Assembly: GCA_018402485.1 (NCBI GenBank)
Contig: JAGYIY010000002.1
Location: forward strand, 372,001 to 436,000
Length of the DNA: 64,000 nt
Origin: Roseivirga sp.
GTDB taxonomy: Bacteria > Bacteroidota > Bacteroidia > Cytophagales > Cyclobacteriaceae
Direction of reading: 5' to 3'
Part shown: piece by piece, positions 54,394 to 61,675 of the stretch
How the letters are laid out: each line of letters opens with the position of its first letter
Position numbering within the stretch: the first letter of the stretch is position 1
Program-made: the position numbers and the translations under genes
Notes under the pieces: model-generated
What the model was told of the DNA's origin: nothing
Seen by the model: only the letters and a program-made list of their open reading frames with translations
Database searches by the model: none

Positions 54394-54905
54394 TCGTTTT
54401 TTTTCAAACACTTATTACGTCTACCACTATCCATACCAACTGTTGGCTCAGTGAGATGTGTTGATTTCTATAGGGTCTGGGCACTGAGACCATATCAACC
54501 CTTTAGTAGCATTGGCATTATCTATTTGCGCTTTGGTCAATGGTAATTTAATGTATTCAAAGCAGCCCTTTTGCCAAGCTTCCTGTCTTCTATCCATTTC
54601 AAATACATACATGAATACGCATGACTATGGATTAAGACCAAAGCGTTGATTCATCGAAAAACATGTTTTTTTTATTCAAAATAGTCCGATCGGTCTGTGG
54701 GCACCTCATTTTGGGATGATACGCTTATTCAGGAATTATGTGTAACAGGAATAATGAAAGTTTTTAGCACACAATGCCATCACCTATACCGAATGAGACA
54801 AGACCACTTTAAAAACCGAAATTTTGGCAGTCTCTTGGTAAGAAGGTGACAGTGACCATGCCATTTACATCGGCGTAATACTGACAAAAGTGCATGATTT
54901 GAACT
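54394..54905. other. Long intergenic region between secG and groES
   Basis: About 570 bases separate secG from groES, the longest gene-free gap in this part. It holds one small candidate frame on the minus strand (54448-54597, described separately) and the sigma-54-like promoter next to groES (54906-54921). The rest shows no tRNA, no strong terminator after secG and no repeat. No CIRCE-type inverted repeat was found. Confidence 0.5.
54448..54597 (-). CDS. Small candidate ORF, 49 aa, unknown
   Basis: On the minus strand a 49-codon frame starting MDRRQEAWQKGCFEYIK and ending DPIEINTSH is open. An alternative ATG at 54612 adds five residues. It has two cysteines, no signal peptide and no known motif. 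Its residue composition looks protein-like (charged, with aromatic residues), and it could be the end of a decayed gene rather than an active one. I have no homology support, so this is listed at low confidence. Confidence 0.25.
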   Translation of the reverse strand: MDRRQEAWQKGCFEYIKLPLTKAQIDNANATKGLIWSQCPDPIEINTSH

Positions 54906-54921
54906 TGGCACACAAAATGCA
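54906..54921 (+). promoter_or_regulatory. Candidate sigma-54 promoter upstream of groES
   Basis: TGGCACACAAAATGCA compares with the sigma-54 consensus TGGCAC-N5-TTGCA. GG and GC are present with exactly ten bases between them, and only the first base of TTGC is changed (A). It lies 45 bases before the groES ATG. A sigma-54 activator gene is encoded 2.2 kb upstream. No TAnnTTTG box was seen directly before groES. This is a by-eye match and needs a scan against all intergenic regions. Confidence 0.5.
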
Positions 54922-54966
54922 ATAGCCCACAAGTCAAACGTTAAACACTTTTAAACAACTAAGCAA

Positions 54967-55251
54967 ATGTCAAAAGTTAACATTACTCCACTTGCAGATC
55001 GCGTTCTGGTAGAGCCGGCTGCAGCTGAAGAAAAAACGGCTTCAGGAATCATCATCCCTGATACAGCCAAAGAAAAACCACAAAGAGGCGTAATCATAGC
55101 CGCTGGTAGTGGTAAAAAAGACGAGCCGATGACTGTGAAAGCAGGTGATACTGTTTTGTATGGTAAATACGCAGGTACTGAACTTACAGTGGAAGGTCAA
55201 GACTACCTCATCATGAAGGAGTCTGACATTTTTGCAATTATCAAATCATAA
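54967..55251 (+). CDS. groES: Co-chaperonin GroES
   Basis: A 94-residue Hsp10 subunit that caps GroEL. It opens with [40 protein letters not shown] (mobile loop) and contains [33 protein letters not shown], a textbook match. It is co-transcribed with groEL, 25 bases downstream. Likely control is by the candidate sigma-54 promoter. No CIRCE operator or other heat-shock element was found. Confidence 0.97.
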   Translation: MSKVNITPLADRVLVEPAAAEEKTASGIIIPDTAKEKPQRGVIIAAGSGKKDEPMTVKAGDTVLYGKYAGTELTVEGQDYLIMKESDIFAIIKS

Positions 55252-55264
55252 TTAACTCAACTAA

Positions 55265-56911
<1,647 letters not shown>

Positions 56912-56953
56912 TCATTCTTTGGGAGAATACTCCCAAAGCCAATCCATATAAAG

Positions 56954-56983
56954 GCCTGTTTCTTACGAAACAGGCTTTTTTTT
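56954..56983 (+). terminator. Terminator of groESL
   Basis: Nine-base perfect stem GCCTGTTTC/GAAACAGGC with loop TTAC, then eight or more T. It lies about 40 bases after the groEL stop. Confidence 0.88.
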
Positions 56984-57087
56984 ATGACTGTTAAGTAAGG
57001 TGGCTAAACGTTTGTAATCAACTCATTTTTTAACATTATTTATAACCCTCAAGCTTCAAACATCAATCTGTTTTAGTAACTTTGAGC

Positions 57088-57468
57088 ATGATCAATGGCT
57101 TAAACAGCAGCTTAATACAATCGTCTGTATGTGTTTTTTTAGCAATTCAACTATTGAACTGCAGCATTGGACTTACGCCGAAATTTTTTTCCCATTCAGA
57201 TCAGCTTTACCATATGAACTACATAGACACAGCCTATGAGCTTGTATTAGAGGAAATACTCGGTATTGAAGATGCCGTACCTGAATATGGTGAGCCGGTA
57301 AATAATGAGACCGAATTCGTCAAAGTAATGGGGATTGATCAATTTATTAGTCAAAAATCCTTCCAATCGCACCGAACACCCTTCACCATTCTTAGGTATT
57401 ACCTAAGAGATAATGCAATGGTACATACCATTCAGAGAGACCCGCTAAGCCCACCTCCCGAAGTTTAA
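57088..57468 (+). CDS. Exported hypothetical protein, 126 aa
   Basis: An N-terminal hydrophobic stretch (IQSSVCVFLAIQLLNCSIGL) suggests a signal peptide or anchor. The mature part includes HMNYIDTAYELVLEEILGIEDAVPEYGEPVNNETEFVKVMGIDQF and ends HTIQRDPLSPPPEV. A TAACTTTG box (57077-57084) overlaps the expected leader, so translation might begin a little later or be leaderless. I do not recognise the family. It is probably co-transcribed with the beta-barrel gene 81 bases downstream. A hairpin with CCCC/GGGG arms lies between them (about 57493-57514) and lacks a T-run. Confidence 0.6.
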   Translation: MINGLNSSLIQSSVCVFLAIQLLNCSIGLTPKFFSHSDQLYHMNYIDTAYELVLEEILGIEDAVPEYGEPVNNETEFVKVMGIDQFISQKSFQSHRTPFTILRYYLRDNAMVHTIQRDPLSPPPEV

Positions 57469-57549
57469 ATACCATAACATATAGATTTTTCTCACCCCGC
57501 TTTCAGTGGGGGGTTATCACTATTGTATTTTATTTAAACCTGTTAAAAA

Positions 57550-58401
57550 ATGAAGACAAGATTTATCTTTATCACGTTTACCTATTTTATTTTTATTTCA
57601 AATTCTTGGAGTCAAGACCATTTACACCAAGACAACTCCTATGAACAAGAGGAGCAAAAGGCAGATAGCCTACCGCCAAAAGTGCTGCATGCCGAACCCC
57701 TGTTTATAGATTTAATTCGTGATTTAGGGGCAAGAAAGGGAGAAAAAGAGTGGAACTTAGGTCTTGGCTTAACGGATAATCTTGACTTCGATACCTATGA
57801 AGCTTTGGTGGAATATGAATGGGCACCTATCAATCGTTTGGGCCTTGAGGTTGAACTTCCATTTACTATTTTTAACTCCAAACTAAACCCAAATGATGAA
57901 CCACCATCCAGTCGACTGGAAAGTCTAAAAGTAGCAGCACAATGGTCATTTTATGTCAATCCAAAAAAGGGCACTTCCATGGCCATAGGATACATCAACG
58001 AGTTTGAGTTTACACCCTTCAGAGATTTTGGAAAGCCACTTTTCAAAGGGAATGTTTTCAACCCCTTTCTCATCGTTGCCAAACGATTAGGTAGCAATTT
58101 TCACTCACTACTTTACACAGGCCCTAGAATTGAAAGAAACTTCAGAGAGCACAGTACCACAACCAACTATGAAGCCCATACAAGTTTTCATTACATGATT
58201 AGAGGTACACGTAACTTTATAGGGGTCGAGTTCAATAAAACATTCGCCAATAATGACTTTGACATGACCATTAGACCTCAAATGCGTGTTGGAATTGCCG
58301 ATAACTTACTTATTGGTATAGTTGTGGGCATACCCGTTTCGAGGGAAAACGAAAGGTTAAGCACTTTTCTTAGGCTCATATGGGAGCCAAAACACAAGTA
58401 A
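57550..58401 (+). CDS. Outer-membrane beta-barrel protein, HAEPLxIDLIRDLGARKGEKEWN type
   Basis: A 283-residue protein with a signal peptide (ISNSWSQ). The mature start carries KVLHAEPLFIDLIRDLGARKGEKEWNLGLGLTDNLDFDTYEALVEYEWAPINRLGLEVELP, followed by alternating amphipathic strands (FNPFLIVAKRLGSNFHSLLYTGPRIERNF) and an aromatic C-terminal end (LRLIWEP). This is the pattern of a small barrel with 10-12 strands. The conserved HAEP motif is characteristic of an uncharacterised Bacteroidota family. It is likely in an operon with the small exported protein upstream. Transport or structural function unknown. Confidence 0.68.
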   Translation: MKTRFIFITFTYFIFISNSWSQDHLHQDNSYEQEEQKADSLPPKVLHAEPLFIDLIRDLGARKGEKEWNLGLGLTDNLDFDTYEALVEYEWAPINRLGLEVELPFTIFNSKLNPNDEPPSSRLESLKVAAQWSFYVNPKKGTSMAIGYINEFEFTPFRDFGKPLFKGNVFNPFLIVAKRLGSNFHSLLYTGPRIERNFREHSTTTNYEAHTSFHYMIRGTRNFIGVEFNKTFANNDFDMTIRPQMRVGIADNLLIGIVVGIPVSRENERLSTFLRLIWEPKHK

Positions 58402-58428
58402 ATAAACAAAAAAGTCGCCCTATCAATC

Positions 58429-58449
58429 ACCTCTAAAAAAATAGAGGTC
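58429..58449. terminator. Possible terminator after beta-barrel gene
   Basis: ACCTCTA/TAGAGGT with a run of A in the loop, followed after about 17 bases by TTTTTC. A modest candidate for the end of the beta-barrel operon; the T-run is too far away for a standard terminator. Confidence 0.35.
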
Positions 58450-58497
58450 TGTTGATGTTATTGATTTTTCCTATATTACTTGGCAAATCAACGTACC

Positions 58498-60147
58498 ATG
58501 GAAAATATAAACTCCCCCCTTAGCGCCTTTCAGTATTGGGTCGGCAAAAGTCCCAAGCGAACCTTTCTACGCCAACCTATTGACCGGCAATACAAAACAT
58601 GGACTTTTGAAGAAGCAGATAAGGAAATTCGTAAAATTGTAAGTGGACTGCAATCGGCAGGGCTCAAAAAAGGCGACCACGTTGCTCTACTTTCTAAAAA
58701 CTGTGCCCATTGGGTCATGGCTGATCTGGCCATTATGATGGGTGGTTGCATTTCTATCCCTATTTATCCTACCCTAGATGCCGACACCATCCATGAAATA
58801 TTGGTTCACAGTGAATCCAAAGCAGTAATTATTGGTAAACTCGATGACTATGCCAGCCAAAAAGATGGCATACCCAACATTGTTAAAATTGGTGTAAACA
58901 CCTATGGCATTGATGAAACCCATCACTGGGAAAAATGGGTAGAAACGAAAGAACCTGCAGCTGAAGTACACACGCAAAGTCTAGACGAATTAATGACCAT
59001 TATGTACACTTCTGGTACAACAGGAAACCCAAAGGGAGCCATGCATACGGTCGGATCCTTCGATCAACTTATCAAAACCGCCATGGCCGTTATTAAAATA
59101 CCTGAACAGCCTCATTATTTTTCTTACCTGCCCATGACACACATTGCAGAGCGTGCAGGTGTGGAAATGTCAGTGATCTATCGAGGGGCGACTGTGAGCT
59201 TTCCTGAATCGCTTGAAACATTCGCACAAGATCTCAGCAGTGTACAACCGCACACTTTCTTTGGCGTTCCGCGCATTTGGCAGAAGTTTCAGGAAAAAAT
59301 ACTCGAAAAAATGCCTCAAAAGAAGCTAGATAAACTTCTGGGTATCCCCTTCATCGGAAATGTAGTGAAGAAAAAAATTCAAAAGAAACTAGGTTTGTCC
59401 CGTTCAGTAGCTAATTTCTCCGGTGCTGCTCCCATTGCGGTAAGCCTCATGGAATGGTACGATAAGCTGGGCATTAAAATCAATCAGGCCTATGGCATGA
59501 CAGAAGACTGTATTTTGTCGCACTTCAACCTGCCCGGTGCCAACAAACTAGGGACGGTGGGTAGGCCTTTACCGGGTGTGGATTCAAAGCTTTCCCCGGA
59601 GGGTGAAATACTCATCAAAAGCAATTGCCTGATGAAAGGCTACTTCAAAGAACCTGAAAAAACTGCAGAAATGTTTACGGCAGATGGTTACTTAAAAACC
59701 GGAGACCTGGGTGAATTTGACCACGATGGATACCTCACCATCACAGGTAGATCAAAAGATCAATTCAAAACCGATAAAGGAAAATACATCTCCCCGGCTC
59801 CTATAGAGTTAGAAATATCAAAGAATACAGATGTGGAACAAATTTGCGTAGTTGGAACAGGAATACCTCAACCGTTGGCCCTCGTAGTTCCATCAGAATC
59901 GGGAAGTAAAAAATCTCCTAATGAGCTTCAAAAATCGTTATGGCAAACCATTTCCGAACTCAATGAAAGCCTACAATCCTATGAAAAAATAGCCAAAGCT
60001 GTGGTGATGCAAGAAATTTGGTCAGTAGAAAATGGATTGATGACACCCACGCTCAAAGTCAAACGCAATCGAGTGGAAAAGATTCATCTCGAAAAATATC
60101 CTGAATGGTTTAACCACCAAGAAAGGGTAGTTTTTGAAGGTCAATAG
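58498..60147 (+). CDS. AMP-dependent long-chain acyl-CoA synthetase
   Basis: A 549-residue adenylate-forming enzyme. The P-loop motif is IMYTSGTTGNPKGAMHT (near residue 165), QAYGMTED follows (near 335), and TGDLGEFDHDGYLTITGRSKDQFKTDKGKYISPAPIE carries the hinge and A8 region. The order and FACS motif (DGYLKTGDLGEFD) fit long-chain fatty acid-CoA ligases (FadD-like). I took the ATG at 58498, since the longer reading needs a TTG start. No beta-oxidation genes are nearby. It would activate imported fatty acids or ones from lipid turnover. Confidence 0.9.
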   Translation: MENINSPLSAFQYWVGKSPKRTFLRQPIDRQYKTWTFEEADKEIRKIVSGLQSAGLKKGDHVALLSKNCAHWVMADLAIMMGGCISIPIYPTLDADTIHEILVHSESKAVIIGKLDDYASQKDGIPNIVKIGVNTYGIDETHHWEKWVETKEPAAEVHTQSLDELMTIMYTSGTTGNPKGAMHTVGSFDQLIKTAMAVIKIPEQPHYFSYLPMTHIAERAGVEMSVIYRGATVSFPESLETFAQDLSSVQPHTFFGVPRIWQKFQEKILEKMPQKKLDKLLGIPFIGNVVKKKIQKKLGLSRSVANFSGAAPIAVSLMEWYDKLGIKINQAYGMTEDCILSHFNLPGANKLGTVGRPLPGVDSKLSPEGEILIKSNCLMKGYFKEPEKTAEMFTADGYLKTGDLGEFDHDGYLTITGRSKDQFKTDKGKYISPAPIELEISKNTDVEQICVVGTGIPQPLALVVPSESGSKKSPNELQKSLWQTISELNESLQSYEKIAKAVVMQEIWSVENGLMTPTLKVKRNRVEKIHLEKYPEWFNHQERVVFEGQ

Positions 60148-60204
60148 TACATAAACGAATCAATATGGAAAGGCATTTCCTGTGCTGGTAGGAAATCCCC
60201 TGCT

Positions 60205-60250
60205 CTTCGGAATTTGTAATTCCGAAGCATTTTCATAGGATCTAAGATCC
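60205..60250 (+). repeat. REP-like bipartite palindrome, copy 3 (3' flank of RAYT)
   Basis: Hairpin one: perfect 10-base arms CTTCGGAATT and AATTCCGAAG with loop TGT (60205-60227). Linker CATTTTCATA, then hairpin two GGATCT/AGATCC (60238-60250). It ends 23 bases before the transposase stop codon and is the best-preserved copy. Confidence 0.8.
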
Positions 60251-60273
60251 GTATATCAACTGTGCTCCTTAGT

Positions 60274-60804
60274 TTACCCAAAATAATGAAGGTCTAAGTA
60301 TTCTTTTCGAATACCAAAAAAATTACCCGCACTACTCCACAAATATTCTTCTTCTTTTTCCACAATCCCTGCCTTTACTGGGTTTCTATGCATATAATCC
60401 ACTTTAGTTTCATAGAAGTCTCGACTTAAGATTTCTTCTCCATGGTAACCCTTTTTCCAAAACCATATACTACCCTGATATTTCAACACTTTTGAGAGCC
60501 ATTTTCTTCGACTTTCCTTAGGGTTTTCTTCGATCGCGTTCATTATCTTCTTGGATGTAAATTTTTACATATCTCTAATTATTTCACTCAGGTTTTCCTG
60601 TTCAGCCCTTACGATTAAGTGACAATGATTGCTCATAATAACCCAGGCATAAATCACCAAACCTTTGTTTTGCTGGCAATATCTGAGGCTTTCCAGAAGG
60701 ATATTTACGTATATAGATCGGGTAAAAACATCCACCCACTGGTGTACGGTAAAGGTCACAAAATGAACCGCTCCCTGGTCTCTTATTGTATATGCAAAAA
60801 CCAT
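60274..60804 (-). pseudogene. REP-associated tyrosine transposase (RAYT), interrupted by one in-frame stop
   Basis: A Y1 (IS200-like) single-strand transposase of the RAYT type, which acts on REP palindromes. The first part (60567-60804) has HFVTFTVHQW and the metal-binding HUH site MSNHCHLIV. The second part (60274-60564) has the family blocks IEENPKESRRKWL, GYHGEEIL, and catalytic-Tyr helix YMHRNPVKAGIVEKEEEYLWSSAGN. The two open frames are in the same frame: only one TAA (60565-60567) separates them. Reading through gives RDM-stop-KFTSKKIMNAIEENP, so a single base change (AAA to TAA) explains it. It separates the HUH site from the tyrosine, so a normal enzyme is not made unless by suppression. 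REP-like hairpins flank it on both sides in opposite orientation. Confidence 0.85.
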
Positions 60805-60835
60805 TGCTAAATAATGAATTCGGATTATAAACCCT

Positions 60836-60867
60836 TTGAGATCCGTTCCAGATTACAAATCTGGAAC
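60836..60867 (-). repeat. REP-like hairpin, copy 4 (5' flank of RAYT)
   Basis: On the minus strand: perfect 10-base arms GTTCCAGATT and AATCTGGAAC with loop TGT (60845-60867), followed by GGATCTC. Loop and following GGATC agree with copy 3, so it is the same element in the opposite direction, with a different stem sequence and a weaker second hairpin. Together, copies 3 and 4 bracket the transposase. Confidence 0.7.
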
Positions 60868-61056
60868 AGCTAGTTGGCAGCTTTGCTTAGTGGGGTAATT
60901 TTATACCCTAACTTTCAGTTTAGCACTGAACTTTGATCTATGCTTATACTTTTGGATTAAATACCTAAACCCCAATCGCTTATAGTCTATGCTGGTAGCT
61001 GGCTTTTATTCTTTTCTATGCGTTTATGATGCATTTTAATGTCACACATTGTTTAT

Positions 61057-61443
61057 TCATATTCCTAATATTTTAGAAGTTGTTCTTAAAAGTTCTATTG
61101 CTGGTGAGTCTAAAAAACAGTCCTTACAGTTAGAATACATCATCATACAGTCTATGAAATCTGTCAGCATATGAAATAAAAGCCCCATTCCTATTATGTT
61201 GAACGGTTTGCGAAAAAAGAGTAGTAACACATACACTATCATTGCATAATATGTATGCAGAGGATGAAAATTTATACTACATCTATTTGCTTGGAAAATT
61301 GGGTCCGCTACCAAATGGTCTAAATCAACCAGCATCGTAGCAAGTAATATCAAATAGACTTTCTTCCAATCTTTTCTAAAGAATCCGTAAGCAATGAAAA
61401 ATGGAAAGCCTAAATGTAAAAAGTAGTGTATAAATGTCTGCAT
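61057..61443 (-). CDS. DUF6122 membrane protein
   Basis: A 128-residue protein with three to four hydrophobic helices. It carries His/Asp motifs at membrane edges: HLGFPFFIAYGF, LLATMLVDLDHLVADPIF (VDLDHL), FHPLHTYYAMIVY (HPLHT), and LFHMLTDFIDCMM. These match DUF6122, a Bacteroidota family related in pattern to the YdjM/LexA-regulated metal-dependent membrane hydrolases. Cysteines NRCSIN and NCKDCFLDSP are additional. Function unknown; the Asp/His set suggests a metal site in the membrane. Confidence 0.72.
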   Translation of the reverse strand: MQTFIHYFLHLGFPFFIAYGFFRKDWKKVYLILLATMLVDLDHLVADPIFQANRCSINFHPLHTYYAMIVYVLLLFFRKPFNIIGMGLLFHMLTDFIDCMMMYSNCKDCFLDSPAIELLRTTSKILGI

Positions 61444-61675
61444 ATTCTTAGCGTAATAAAATCTCTATCAGTTGTCTCCTAGCTTGCTACCAACTTTTTG
61501 CAGCTACCCGAAGGTGGCGATTTAAAAGCACTTCACTTTCAACCAAGCACAAACTTTGGTAGAAGCACAAAGCTTGACCTGTCTGCTAAAAAGGCAGGTT
61601 TAACCACTGAGCCACCACTTTTGGGTAGGTGCTCTAGGCAGATCGTTCCTCATTTTGATATACAAATTTAGACCT
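61444..61675. other. Intergenic region with a tRNA-like decoy
   Basis: About 230 bases between DUF6122 and the GH94 gene. The minus-strand sequence at about 61520-61623 resembles a tRNA 5' half (GGTGGCTCAGTGGTTAAACC, an arm with loop CTTTTTA). It has no T-loop and pairs its ends only over too long a distance, so I do not call a tRNA here. Nothing else was seen. Confidence 0.35.

Noticed and set aside
54831..54845. Second sigma-54-like site (TGGCAG...TTGG) before groES
   Set aside because: The spacing between the two boxes is wrong and the GC of the -12 element is missing.
54700..54966. CIRCE operator (TTAGCACTC-N9-GAGTGCTAA) before groES
   Set aside because: Only TTAGCAC is present at one place, without the inverted partner.
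60274..60804. Two separate genes or a frameshift in the transposase
   Set aside because: The two open frames are in the same frame and joined by a single stop codon; no base insertion or deletion is needed.
61520..61623. tRNA-like sequence on the minus strand (GGTGGCTCAGTGGTTAAACC, a loop CTTTTTA, and distant GCCACC)
   Set aside because: No T-arm with GGTTCGA, the ends pair only over about 104 bases, and the loop base after the anticodon would be T. At most a decayed tRNA half.
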